A stretch of 64,000 nucleotides of DNA, taken from the NCBI RefSeq assembly GCF_042678385.1, contig NZ_JBHUDY010000001.1, forward strand, positions 1,612,001 to 1,676,000, written 5' to 3'. Every line of letters begins with the position of its first letter. Position 1 is the first letter of the stretch. Below are positions 41,968 to 50,533 of the stretch, one piece after another. The position numbers were made by a program, and so were the translations under genes. The notes under the pieces are model-generated. The model ran no database searches and was not told the origin of the DNA. It was given only the letters and a program-made list of their open reading frames with translations. Source of the DNA: Sphingomonas_B tabacisoli. GTDB lineage: Bacteria > Pseudomonadota > Alphaproteobacteria > Sphingomonadales > Sphingomonadaceae.

Positions 41968-43140
41968 TTAAACCTCCGCGTCCGTCCGAGTCATCTTGAG
42001 CTTGCCGTTCTTGACGGCGAAAGCGAGTCGGCCTTCGACCAGATCGAGCGCATCCTTGCCGAACTGCTCGCAGCGCCAGCCGTCCAGGATGCTCAGCCCC
42101 TCGCGCTTGCCGGCCGCCAGCAGTTCCAGCTCATCGGTGCGGGCGAGCAGGCGCGGCGCCACGTCGATCTCGCGCGCGCGGATCTTGAGCAACAGCTTCA
42201 GAAGATCGGCGACCAGCCCGCCTTCCTTGCCGAGCCCCGGCCTGCGCTCCTCGCGCGGCAGCTCGTCCGGACCCAGCGGTTTCGCTTCCGCAAGCGCCTT
42301 GATCATCCGCCCGCCGATGTCGTTGCCGCCCCAACTCGCCGACAGGCCACGCACCTTGGCGAGATCCTCTTGGACACGCGGCGGATGCGCAGCGATATCG
42401 GCCAGCGTCTCGTCCTTGACGATGCGGCCGCGCGGCAGGTTCTTGTTGCGCGCCTCGCGCTCGCGCCACGCAGCCAGCGCCTTCAGCCGCCCGAGCACTT
42501 CGGCCTTGCGGCTCGGGATCTTCACCCGCTGCCAGGCAAGGTCCGGATCGTTCTCGTAGTTCGAGGGATCGGCCAGCCGCTCCATTTCCTCGTCGAGCCA
42601 ATGGCCGCGGCCCTGCTTGACCAGCCGGTTGACCAGCATCGGGAAGATTTTGACCAGATGCGTGACGTCGCCGATCGCATAGTCGATCTGGCGTTTGTCG
42701 AGCGGGCGGCGCGCCCAATCCGTGAAGCGCGCGCCCTTGTCGAGCACGATGCCTAGCCAGCTATCGACGAGATTGCCGTAGCCGATCTGTTCCCCTTGCC
42801 CCAGTGCCATCGCCGCGATCTGCGTGTCGAAGATCGGGTGCGGCGTCTTGCCGGTCAGGTTGTAGACGATCTCCACATCCTGACCACCGGCATGAAAGAC
42901 CTTCAGCACTTCTTCGTTCTCGACCAGCAGGTCGAGCAGCGGCTGCAGGTCGATACCGTCGGCCTTGGGATCGATCGCCGCCGCCTCGTTCTCGTCGGCG
43001 ATCTGGATCAGGCACAGGTCCGGCCAATAGCTGTTCTCGCGCATGAATTCGGTATCGACCGCGACGAAGCGGGATTTGGCCAGGCGGGAACAAAGATCGG
43101 CAAGCGTATCGCTGTCCGTAATCAACGGATGAATCTGCAT
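41968..43140 (-). CDS. rnd: Ribonuclease D
   Basis: 390-residue 3'-5' exoribonuclease for tRNA and small RNA maturation. The DEDD nuclease residues are Asp29 and Glu31 in VDTEFM, Asp in FHAGGQDVEI and Asp in YAIGDVTHL. The second half holds HRDC domain(s). The start is ATG 43140. It is divergent from aspS across the family A repeat. Confidence 0.94.
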   Translation of the reverse strand: MQIHPLITDSDTLADLCSRLAKSRFVAVDTEFMRENSYWPDLCLIQIADENEAAAIDPKADGIDLQPLLDLLVENEEVLKVFHAGGQDVEIVYNLTGKTPHPIFDTQIAAMALGQGEQIGYGNLVDSWLGIVLDKGARFTDWARRPLDKRQIDYAIGDVTHLVKIFPMLVNRLVKQGRGHWLDEEMERLADPSNYENDPDLAWQRVKIPSRKAEVLGRLKALAAWREREARNKNLPRGRIVKDETLADIAAHPPRVQEDLAKVRGLSASWGGNDIGGRMIKALAEAKPLGPDELPREERRPGLGKEGGLVADLLKLLLKIRAREIDVAPRLLARTDELELLAAGKREGLSILDGWRCEQFGKDALDLVEGRLAFAVKNGKLKMTRTDAEV

Positions 43141-43218
43141 TGCCGCGCCATAGCTTGGCCACGCAACTTGACAATCCCGGCCGGGCCGGGGAAGCGCGCC
43201 CGCGACACGAAGTTGATC

Positions 43219-43311
43219 GTCATTCCCGCGAAAGCGGGAACTCAGCTTCTTCTTCTTTCCTGCCGTGCGCTCGAAAGGCAGCTGGATCCCCGCTTTCGCG
43301 GGGATGACGAA
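43219..43311. repeat. Inverted pair of GCGAAAGCGGGAA palindromic repeats (family A), copy 2
   Basis: CATTCCCGCGAAAGCGGGAA at 43221 and GGATCCCCGCTTTCGCGGGG at 43284 have the same arrangement as 3597-3680, with a different spacer. It lies in the rnd-aspS divergent gap, 14 bases before the aspS ATG, so it would be in the aspS leader RNA. Confidence 0.87.
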
Positions 43312-43324
43312 GAGGGATTGGAAA

Positions 43325-45145
43325 ATGACACACGCCTACCGCACTCACACCTGCGGCGCGCTTCGCGCCTCCCATGTCGGCGAAACCGTTCGCCTGTCCG
43401 GCTGGGTGCACCGCAAGCGCGATCATGGTGGCGTGCTGTTCATCGACTTGCGCGACCATTACGGCATCACGCAGGTGGTGGCGGACGTCGACTCGCCCGC
43501 GCTGCCGGTCCTCGAGGGCCTGCGCGCCGAGTCGGTCGTCACCATCGACGGCGTCGTGAAGGCGCGCGCGGCGGGCACGACCAACGCGAACCTGCCGACC
43601 GGCGACATCGAAGTGTTCGCCAATGCCGTCACCGTACAGTCGGCGGCGCAGGAGCTGCCGATGCCGGTGGCGGGCGAGGCCGACTATCCGGAAGATATCC
43701 GCCTCCGCTATCGCTTCCTCGATCTGCGCCGTGAGCGGCTGCACGCCAATATCGTGCTACGCAGCCATGTGATCAGCTCGATCCGCCGCCGCATGATCGA
43801 GCAGAACTTCACCGAGTTCCAGACGCCGATCCTGACCGCATCCAGCCCCGAAGGCGCGCGCGACTATCTTGTCCCCAGCCGCGTCCACCCGGGCAAATTC
43901 TACGCGCTCCCGCAGGCGCCGCAGATGTTCAAGCAGTTGATCATGGTCGCGGGCTTCGACCGCTATTTCCAGATCGCGCCCTGCTTCCGCGACGAGGACG
44001 CGCGCGCCGACCGCTCGCCCGGCGAGTTCTACCAGCTCGATTTCGAAATGAGCTTCGTCACACAAGACGATGTTTTTGCAGCGATCGAGCCGGTGCTGCA
44101 CGGCGTGTTCGAGGAGTTCGCCAACGGCCGCCAGGTCAGCGCCGCGCCGTTTCCGCGCATTCCCTACCGCGAGGCGATGCTCAAATACGGCTCCGACAAG
44201 CCGGACTTGCGCAACCCGATCGTCATCACCGACGTATCGAAGCACTTCGAAGGCTCGGGCTTCGGCCTGTTCGCCCGGCTGGTCGAGGGCGGCAACGTTG
44301 TCCGCGCGATCCCCGCGCCGAACACCGCAGGCCACAGCCGCAAATTCTTCGACGACATGAACGACTGGGCGCGCTCCGAAGGCCATGCCGGCCTCGGCTA
44401 CATCACCCAGAAGGGCGGCGAGCTCGGCGGCCCGATCGCCAAGAACCACGGCGAGGAATCCACCCGCAAGCTGATCGCCGAACTCGGCCTCGGCCCTGAC
44501 GACGGCATCTTCTTCGCCGCCGGCAAGGAAGGACAGGCCGCCAAGCTCGCCGGCGCCGCGCGCTCCCGCGTCGGCGAACAGCTCGGCCTGATCGACAAGA
44601 ACAAGTTCGAGTTCTGCTGGATCGTCGACTTCCCGATGTACGAGTATGACGAGGAAGCGAAGAAGATCGACTTCTCGCACAACCCCTTCTCGATGCCGCA
44701 GGGCGAGCTGGAAGCGCTGGAGACCAAGGACCCCTTGGACATCCTCGCCTATCAGTACGACATCGTCTGCAACGGCGTGGAGCTGTCGTCGGGCGCGATC
44801 AGGAACCACCGGCCGGACATCATGTACAAGGCGTTCGAGCTCGCCGGCTATTCGCAGGCGGACGTCGACACCAACTTCGCCGGCATGATCAACGCCTTCA
44901 AATGCGGCGCGCCGCCCCACGGCGGCTCGGCCCCCGGCATCGACCGCATCGTGATGCTGCTCGCCGACGAGCCGAACATCCGCGAAGTCATTCTCTTCCC
45001 GATGAACCAGCGCGCCGAGGACCTGATGATGGGCGCCCCTAGCCAGGTCACGCCCAAGCAATTGCGCGAGCTGCATATCCGCGTAGTCGACGGGCCGGGC
45101 ACGAAGGACACCAAGCCCGCTACGGAGGCCGTGAGGCCGGAGTAA
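43325..45145 (+). CDS. aspS: Aspartyl-tRNA synthetase, probably non-discriminating
   Basis: 606-residue class IIb synthetase: N-terminal OB-fold anticodon domain (about 1-110), catalytic core with PQAPQMFKQ and FRDEDARADRSPGEFYQLD, a GAD insertion domain, and the motif 3 region GGSAPGIDRIV. The anticodon domain has GWVHRKRDHGG; His34 corresponds to His31 of the Pseudomonas enzyme, a mark of synthetases that charge both tRNA-Asp and tRNA-Asn. That would require GatCAB elsewhere. The C-terminal 15 residues are low-complexity. Confidence 0.95.
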   Translation: MTHAYRTHTCGALRASHVGETVRLSGWVHRKRDHGGVLFIDLRDHYGITQVVADVDSPALPVLEGLRAESVVTIDGVVKARAAGTTNANLPTGDIEVFANAVTVQSAAQELPMPVAGEADYPEDIRLRYRFLDLRRERLHANIVLRSHVISSIRRRMIEQNFTEFQTPILTASSPEGARDYLVPSRVHPGKFYALPQAPQMFKQLIMVAGFDRYFQIAPCFRDEDARADRSPGEFYQLDFEMSFVTQDDVFAAIEPVLHGVFEEFANGRQVSAAPFPRIPYREAMLKYGSDKPDLRNPIVITDVSKHFEGSGFGLFARLVEGGNVVRAIPAPNTAGHSRKFFDDMNDWARSEGHAGLGYITQKGGELGGPIAKNHGEESTRKLIAELGLGPDDGIFFAAGKEGQAAKLAGAARSRVGEQLGLIDKNKFEFCWIVDFPMYEYDEEAKKIDFSHNPFSMPQGELEALETKDPLDILAYQYDIVCNGVELSSGAIRNHRPDIMYKAFELAGYSQADVDTNFAGMINAFKCGAPPHGGSAPGIDRIVMLLADEPNIREVILFPMNQRAEDLMMGAPSQVTPKQLRELHIRVVDGPGTKDTKPATEAVRPE

Positions 45146-45177
45146 CCGCGCGTTTCAAAATGAAACACCTCAAACCC

Positions 45178-45265
45178 GGTTTGGGCTGAGCTTGTCGAAG
45201 CCCTCCCTTTCCTTTCGGCTCGGAAGGAAGAAGAAGGGAGGCCTTCGACAAGCTCAGGCCAAACC
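45178..45265. repeat. Palindromic repeat family B, copy 5
   Basis: Arms GGTTTGGGCTGAGCTTGTCG (from 45178) and CGACAAGCTCAGGCCAAACC (to 45265) lie between aspS and ppk2 and end 6 bases before the ppk2 ATG. The ppk2 start has no clear Shine-Dalgarno of its own; the purines of the arm are the only candidates. Confidence 0.88.
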
Positions 45266-45271
45266 AAGTCT

Positions 45272-46042
45272 ATGGCAATCAATCTTTCCGACTACGAACA
45301 AGGCGCCGATCATCCCGGCGACTACGACGCCGACCTCGCCGACCTGCAGGAGCGGCTCGCCCGTATCCAGGTCGCGCACATCGTCCACAAGCGCCGCGCG
45401 ATCATCGCGATCGAGGGCTGGGACGCGGCGGGGAAGGGGGGCGTCATCCAGCGCCTCACCGCCAAATGGGACCCGCGCTATTTCGAGGTCTGGCCGATCG
45501 GCGCACCGACGCCCGAGGAAAAGGACAAGCATTTCCTCTGGCGCTTCTGGGCGCGGATGCCGCTCAGCGGCGACGTGCATGTCTTCGATCGCACCTGGTA
45601 CGGCCGCGTGCTGGTCGAGCGCGTCGAAGGCTTTGCGACCGAAGCCGAATGGAAACGCGCCTATGACGAGATCAACGAATTCGAGGCGCAGCAGCGCGAC
45701 TGCAACACCACGCTGATCAAGCTGTTCGTCCACGTCAGCCAGGAAACGCAGGACAAGCGCCTCAAGAAACGTTTCGAAGACCCGTGGAAGCGCTGGAAGA
45801 CCGGCGCGGAGGATTACCGCAACCGCGGCAAGCGCGACGCCTACCTCAAGGCCATGCACGACATGTTCAAGCAGACCGACACGCGTTGGGCGCCCTGGAC
45901 GGTCATCGACGGCAACGACAAGAAAGCCGCCCGCATCGCCGCCCTCACCGCCATCGCCGACCAGCTCGAAGCCAAGGTCGACATGACTCCGCCGCCGATG
46001 GACCCGGAGCTGGAGAAACTGGTGCGGGAAACGCTGGGATAG
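45272..46042 (+). CDS. ppk2: Polyphosphate kinase 2 family protein
   Basis: 256-residue PPK2, which uses polyphosphate to phosphorylate nucleotides (NDP or NMP). Walker A GWDAAGKGG is at 49-57 and the Walker B Asp106 in FDRTWYGRV, with the lid segment KRFEDPWKRWK later. Single-domain form; whether it prefers NDP (class I) or NMP cannot be settled by eye. It is about 5 kb downstream of ppk1-ppx on the same strand. Confidence 0.93.
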   Translation: MAINLSDYEQGADHPGDYDADLADLQERLARIQVAHIVHKRRAIIAIEGWDAAGKGGVIQRLTAKWDPRYFEVWPIGAPTPEEKDKHFLWRFWARMPLSGDVHVFDRTWYGRVLVERVEGFATEAEWKRAYDEINEFEAQQRDCNTTLIKLFVHVSQETQDKRLKKRFEDPWKRWKTGAEDYRNRGKRDAYLKAMHDMFKQTDTRWAPWTVIDGNDKKAARIAALTAIADQLEAKVDMTPPPMDPELEKLVRETLG

Positions 46043-46099
46043 CCCCTCTCCCATCGGGAGAGGGCGACTCGCGCCCTTGGGCGCGAGCGGGGTGAGGGG
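46043..46099. repeat. CCCCTCTCCC/GGGAGAGGG palindromic repeat (family C), copy 2
   Basis: CCCCTCTCCCATCGGGAGAG directly follows the ppk2 stop, then a CGCGCCCTTGGGCGCG hairpin and a GAGCGGGGTGAGGGG tail. It is a probable transcript end for ppk2. The following 85 bases to the DUF1203 gene hold nothing else clear. Confidence 0.82.
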
Positions 46100-46184
46100 A
46101 AATGTGTTTGGCGGTTTGACGGCAATCTCTGGGAAGCGCTCTTTCTTCTGGGCCGGTAGAAAGCCTCCATAAACGGAGGCGACA

Positions 46185-46649
46185 ATGGCTTTTCGCATCG
46201 CGGGACTCGACCCTGAGGCCTTTCTTGAACTCGCCTATCTTTCGGACGGCGAACTCGCCGATCGCGGCATCATACGCCGTATATCCAGCGGCAGCGGTTT
46301 CCCCTGTCGCGTGACGCTGGCGGAAGTGCCGGCGGGCGAGGCGGCGCTGCTGATGAACTATGAGCATCAGCCCGCCGGCACGCCGTTCCGGGCGAGCCAT
46401 GCGATCTTCGTGCGGGAAGGGGCAGGGCAGCGGTTCGACCGCATCGATGAAGTGCCGGAGCTCTTCCGCACCCGCCTGCTGTCGATCCGCGCCTTCGACG
46501 CCGAGGGCATGATGGTCGAGGCCGATGTCGTCGACGGCAAGGAAACGGAGGCAGCGATCGAACGCTTCTTCGCGGCGCCGGCCACCGATTACCTCCACAT
46601 CCACTACGCCAAGCCCGGTTGCTTCGCGGCGCGCGTGGACCGCGCCTGA
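46185..46649 (+). CDS. DUF1203 family protein
   Basis: 154-residue soluble protein of unknown function matching the DUF1203 pattern: N-terminal CRVTLAEVPAGEAALLMNYEHQ-like strand region, FRASHAIFVREG in the middle and DYLHIHYAKPGCFAARV at the end. GGAGG lies upstream of the ATG. It stands alone between two family C repeats. Confidence 0.82.
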   Translation: MAFRIAGLDPEAFLELAYLSDGELADRGIIRRISSGSGFPCRVTLAEVPAGEAALLMNYEHQPAGTPFRASHAIFVREGAGQRFDRIDEVPELFRTRLLSIRAFDAEGMMVEADVVDGKETEAAIERFFAAPATDYLHIHYAKPGCFAARVDRA

Positions 46650-46788
46650 CCCTCTCCCGCTTAGCGGGAGAGGGCGACTCGGCCCTGCGGGGCCGAGCGG
46701 GGAGAGGGTGCTGGGCGCCGTACCATAGGCCCCTCTCCCCGCTCGCGCTCGCAAGCGCGAGTCGACCCTCTCCCCTCAGGGGAGAGGG
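46650..46788. repeat. Family C palindromic repeat cluster, copy 3
   Basis: Three nested palindromes: CCCTCTCCCGCTTAGCGGGA from 46650, a CGGCCCTGCGGGGCCG hairpin, a GCTCGCGCTCGCAAGCGCGAG hairpin-like segment and a terminal CCCTCTCCCCTCAGGGGAGA. It lies between convergent genes. Its right end supplies the last codons and stop of greB. Confidence 0.82.
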
Positions 46789-47261
46789 TAGATGATCGCC
46801 ACCACCTCATATTCCTTTTCGCCGCCGGGGAGGGTGATGCGGCGGAGATCGCCGATCCCGGCTCCCCTCAGCGCCCGGGCGATCGGGGAATCCCAGCCGA
46901 CCTTGCCAGCCCCGGCGTCGGCTTCGTCGTTGCCGACGATGGTGAGAGTGCGCTGACTGTCGTCCTCGTCGGCGATGGTGACCGTCGCGCCGAAATAGAC
47001 CTTGGCCTTGTCGGGCTGGCGGGCGGGATCGACGACCTTTGCCGCCTTCATCTTGGCGGAGAGGCGGCCGAGCGTACGGTCGATCTCGCGCAGCCGCTTG
47101 CGGCCGTAGATGTAATCGCCATTCTCGGAGCGGTCGCCATTGCCGGCGGCCCAACTGATCGTCTCGACCAGCTTCGGCCGCTCGTCTCCGAACAGCCGGT
47201 CATATTCGGCGCGAAGCGCGGCATAGCCTGCGGGGGTGATGTAATTCGGGCGGTCTATCAT
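46776..47261 (-). CDS. greB: Transcription elongation factor GreB
   Basis: 161-residue factor that binds backtracked RNA polymerase and triggers transcript cleavage. The N-terminal coiled coil has acidic tip residues in the NGDRSENGDYIYGRKRLREI region, followed by the FKBP-like domain (VYFGATVTIADEDD, IGNDEAD-type strand). GreB rather than GreA by its N terminus and basic surface. The last three residues and the TGA come from the repeat at 46650-46788. Confidence 0.9.
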   Translation of the reverse strand: MIDRPNYITPAGYAALRAEYDRLFGDERPKLVETISWAAGNGDRSENGDYIYGRKRLREIDRTLGRLSAKMKAAKVVDPARQPDKAKVYFGATVTIADEDDSQRTLTIVGNDEADAGAGKVGWDSPIARALRGAGIGDLRRITLPGGEKEYEVVAIIYPLP

Positions 47262-47446
47262 CTCCCCTCCCGCTCGCGGGAGGGGCCGGGGGTGGGAACG
47301 TCAGGGCGGCACATCGCATTAGACATGCCCACCCCTAACCCAGTGGTCCAGCCCGATCAGGTGAAACATGCCCCCGGCATGTTTCAGGATTGTCCGGGGG
47401 ACAATCCGACCTGAGCAGGCTGGAACCACTCGCAAGCGGGAGGGGA
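47261..47446. repeat. Family D palindromic repeat, copy 2, interrupted by an insertion
   Basis: The left half CCCCTCCCGCTCGCGGGAGG with CCGGGGGTGGG and the right half CGCAAGCGGGAGGGG match the copy at 35083-35184, but the right hairpin is split after CCCACCCCTAACCC by the 89-base element at 47342-47430. It separates greB from the transglycosylase gene. Confidence 0.85.
47342..47430. mobile_element. 89-base cloverleaf-like palindromic insertion
   Basis: Nested pairing accounts for nearly all bases: outer stem AGTGGT/ACCACT plus CCAGCC/GGCTGG, second stem TCAGGT/ACCTGA, then two hairpins, GAAACATGCC-CCC-GGCATGTTTC (47363-47385) and GGATTGTCC-GGG-GGACAATCC (47387-47407). The two 3-base loops, CCC and GGG, are complementary. 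It splits a family D repeat whose intact form is at 35151-35184, with 4 bases of the target missing. It encodes no protein; a non-autonomous element is inferred. Confidence 0.7.
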
Positions 47447-47448
47447 AC

Positions 47449-49425
47449 TCACCCCCGCGTGCTCTTCCCCAGATACGCACTCAGCAGCGCCGGGCCGCGC
47501 ATCGTCGCCTTTTCCGGGTGCAGCGTGTCGTAAACCACTGCATTCTCCAGCACGCGCTGCACGTAATTGCGCGTTTCCTGGAACGGGATGTTCTCGATCC
47601 ACTTGACCATGTCGGCGCCGGGATACCGCGGGTCGCCATAGGCGGCGATCCACTTGTTCACATTGCCCTGGCCGGCATTGTAGGCGGCGATCGCCAGTGG
47701 GTAATTGCCGCCATTATAGGTCAGCAGCCGCTGGAAATAGGCGGAGCCGAGCTGGATGTTGTAGCCGATGTCGCTGGTCAGCGCTGTGGTGTCGTAGCTG
47801 AGGCCGCTCTTGCCGGCCTGCTCGCGCGCCGTGCCGGGCATGAGCTGCATCAGCCCGCGCGCGCCGACGCGGCTGACGGCGGCGCGGTCGAACTGGCTTT
47901 CCTGGCGCGCGATCGCGTGGACGATCGTGGTCCAGGCTTCCTGTCCCTGCGGCATCTTCACTTGCGGATAGCCGGCGCGGACATAGTCGCTGGCGCCGTT
48001 CAGCCGTGCGTTGCGGCCGACCATGACGGCAAGGTCGGGGCGGCCGATGCCCTGCGCCAACTCGGTCGCCAGCGCATGATCCGAATCGCTCTCGACGCTC
48101 GCCGCGATCGCCCGGATGAACAGGCTCTGCGTCTGCCAGTCGCCCTGCTGGCCAAGGGCGCGCGCGGCCCGTACGATCTCTCGCTGGTTGAAGGCCACGC
48201 GTTCGCTCGAGCTCGGCGTCGTCGCGCCGGCGGTGCCCGGCGGCGGGATCGGCCGGCCGAGCCGCTCGAGCGCGAGCTGTCCGTAATATTGATCCGGGTG
48301 CGTCGCCGCCATTTCCCAATAGCGGCTGGACTCCTCGGTACGGCCCGCCGTCTGTGCTGCCCGCGCGGCCCAGTAAAAGCCCTTAGCCTGGGTCTGCGGT
48401 GACTTGGCGGCGTTGGCGTAGCGCACGAACATGGCCGTAGCATCCGCGGCGCGGCCCGAGTTCAGCGAGGTCCAGCCTGCCAGCCAGGCGATGCTCGTAT
48501 AATCGTCGCGCTCGCCGAGCGGACGGTCGCGCACGACGGTGCCGGGCGCATAGGTCTGATCGAGCAGTTGAGCGATCCGGTAAGCCGAAACATTGTCGCC
48601 CGCCGCGCTGGCCGTCTTGGCAGTCGACAGCAGCAGCTCGAACCAGCGTTCGACCTCGGCCGGACGGCCGCTCAGCGTGCGCGGCTGGGCGAGCCAGGCG
48701 CGCGCTGCATCGGGCGAAGCGGCGCGGAGCCACATCGCCTTGTCCGCGACGAAGCCCGCATCGGCCTGCCAGGAGGCGGGCAAGCTGTCCGCGACCATCT
48801 GCGCGTCGGGCGCATTGGTGCGTAGCGCCAGCCGCGCCTGGAACAGCGACCGCTTCGTCATCGACGTCAGCGCAAGCTGGGTCTGGGCGGCGCTGGTCTT
48901 GCCCGCCCAGAGTAGGCGGTCCATCCGCTCGTCCTGGTCGACGGGCGTGAACTGCGATCCGAACCGGCCGGAAATCAGCGCGTCGTCGGTCGGCGTCAGC
49001 GAACCGGAGGTCCAGGCCTTGCGCGCCGCATTCAGGGCATCGACTGGCCGGCCTGCGGAGGCCAGCGCCTCGGCATAGCGCGCCTGGCCGGTGTTGGTCA
49101 GCGGCGGGAATCGGTCGAAATAGGCGATCACCCGCATCGGCGAGATCGAATCGGGCGCGAGCGCACGTTCCGCCGCACGGCGCATCGCCGTCTCGCCGGG
49201 CCAGCCCGGATGCGCGATCAGGAAGTTCGCATAGCTGTCGAACGGCATCGTGTCCGTTTGCCGCAGCGCGTTCCATTGCGGGATCGCCGCGACGACCGGA
49301 TCGCCCACGTCATAGGGCGCCTGCGGAGCCGCGGGCTGGGTTGAAACCAATGCTGTCGGGTCGGCGATGACGGCCGTCGCCGTGCCGAGTAACAGGGCCG
49401 AAGGAAGTATGAGCCGTTTCACCAT
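47449..49425 (-). CDS. slt: Soluble lytic murein transglycosylase (Slt70 type)
   Basis: 658-residue periplasmic enzyme that cleaves the MurNAc-GlcNAc bond of peptidoglycan with 1,6-anhydro formation. Signal peptide about 1-22 (KRLILPSALLLGTATA), a long helical superhelix (about 60-460), then the SLT domain with catalytic Glu509 in ARQESQF, GLMQLMPGTA and AYNAG. The start ATG 49425 is chosen for the signal peptide; the frame extends 26 codons further upstream. Confidence 0.93.
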   Translation of the reverse strand: MVKRLILPSALLLGTATAVIADPTALVSTQPAAPQAPYDVGDPVVAAIPQWNALRQTDTMPFDSYANFLIAHPGWPGETAMRRAAERALAPDSISPMRVIAYFDRFPPLTNTGQARYAEALASAGRPVDALNAARKAWTSGSLTPTDDALISGRFGSQFTPVDQDERMDRLLWAGKTSAAQTQLALTSMTKRSLFQARLALRTNAPDAQMVADSLPASWQADAGFVADKAMWLRAASPDAARAWLAQPRTLSGRPAEVERWFELLLSTAKTASAAGDNVSAYRIAQLLDQTYAPGTVVRDRPLGERDDYTSIAWLAGWTSLNSGRAADATAMFVRYANAAKSPQTQAKGFYWAARAAQTAGRTEESSRYWEMAATHPDQYYGQLALERLGRPIPPPGTAGATTPSSSERVAFNQREIVRAARALGQQGDWQTQSLFIRAIAASVESDSDHALATELAQGIGRPDLAVMVGRNARLNGASDYVRAGYPQVKMPQGQEAWTTIVHAIARQESQFDRAAVSRVGARGLMQLMPGTAREQAGKSGLSYDTTALTSDIGYNIQLGSAYFQRLLTYNGGNYPLAIAAYNAGQGNVNKWIAAYGDPRYPGADMVKWIENIPFQETRNYVQRVLENAVVYDTLHPEKATMRGPALLSAYLGKSTRG

Positions 49426-49538
49426 GCTGGACAGGTTAGACGCCTGATCCTTATTGGGCGGTGAACCGGCCATAAACGCTCCCCGTACTTGGTCGATCAT
49501 CATGCCTGAATCCGCGATTCGGGTGAAGGAGCAAATGC

Positions 49539-50417
49539 ATGTTTTCCGGCTCGATTCCGGCTCTTGTGACGATTTTCCGCGACGGAGCGATTGACGAGGC
49601 GGCCTTTCGCGCGTTCGTCGATTGGCAGGTGCGCGAAGGCAGTCACGCGCTCGTGCCCTGCGGCACGACCGGCGAATCGGCGACTCTTTCCTATGACGAG
49701 CACTACCGCGTCATCGATCTGTGCATCGAAGCGGCGGCTGGGCGCGTGCCGGTGATCGCCGGCTGCGGCTCGAACGATACGGCGACCGCCAAGCGCCACA
49801 TGGCGCACTCGAAGGCGGCGGGCGCGGCGGCGGCCCTGGTCGTGATGCCCTATTACAACCGGCCGAACCAGGAAGGCATGTACGCTCATTTCGCGGCGCT
49901 GGCCGAAGCGAGTGACTTGCCGATCATCCTCTACAACGTACCCGGCCGCACGGTCACGGATATGACGGTCGACACAATGGGGCGGCTATCGGAGATTCCG
50001 TCGATCGTCGGCGTGAAAGACGCGACCGGCAATGTCGCCCGCGTGACGGCGCAGCGGCTCGCGTGCGGCAAGGACTTCGTCCAGCTTTCCGGCAACGACG
50101 ACATGGCGTTGGGCTTCATGGCGATGGGCGGGGTGGGGTGCATTTCCGTCACCGCCAACGTCGCGCCGCGGCTGTGTGCAGATTTCCAGAACGCGTGCCT
50201 CGCCGGCGATTGGACGAGGGCGGTGGAGCTGCAGGACCGGCTCTATCCGCTCCACGCCGCCTTGTTCAGCGACGCCTCGCCGGGGCCGACCAAATATGCG
50301 TTGAACCGGCTGAAGCCGGAACTTTCGGCCGAATTGCGCCTTCCGATGACCCCGCCTTCGGAAGCCAGCCGCCGCGCGGTCGATGCGGCGCTGAGGCATG
50401 CAGGATTGATACCATAA
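49539..50417 (+). CDS. dapA: 4-hydroxy-tetrahydrodipicolinate synthase
   Basis: 292-residue class I aldolase condensing pyruvate with aspartate semialdehyde in lysine and diaminopimelate synthesis. Schiff-base Lys160 is in GVKDATG, Tyr132 in LYNVPGR, Thr43-Thr44 in CGTTGES. GAAGGAG lies 7 bases before the ATG. It is followed by smpB across a family B repeat and divergent from the transglycosylase gene. Confidence 0.96.
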   Translation: MFSGSIPALVTIFRDGAIDEAAFRAFVDWQVREGSHALVPCGTTGESATLSYDEHYRVIDLCIEAAAGRVPVIAGCGSNDTATAKRHMAHSKAAGAAAALVVMPYYNRPNQEGMYAHFAALAEASDLPIILYNVPGRTVTDMTVDTMGRLSEIPSIVGVKDATGNVARVTAQRLACGKDFVQLSGNDDMALGFMAMGGVGCISVTANVAPRLCADFQNACLAGDWTRAVELQDRLYPLHAALFSDASPGPTKYALNRLKPELSAELRLPMTPPSEASRRAVDAALRHAGLIP

Positions 50418-50421
50418 AACT

Positions 50422-50511
50422 CGGTTCGGCCTGAGCTTGTCGAAGGCCTCCCTTCTTCTATCTTCGACGCCGTTAGGGAAGGGAGGGCTTCGACAAGCTC
50501 AGCCCAAACCG
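50422..50511. repeat. Palindromic repeat family B, copy 6
   Basis: Arms CGGTTCGGCCTGAGCTTGTC (from 50422) and CGACAAGCTCAGCCCAAACC (to about 50510) fill the dapA-smpB gap and could reduce read-through or protect the upstream mRNA 3' end. Confidence 0.88.
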
Positions 50512-50533
50512 AATTGAAAGACTAAAGCACAAG

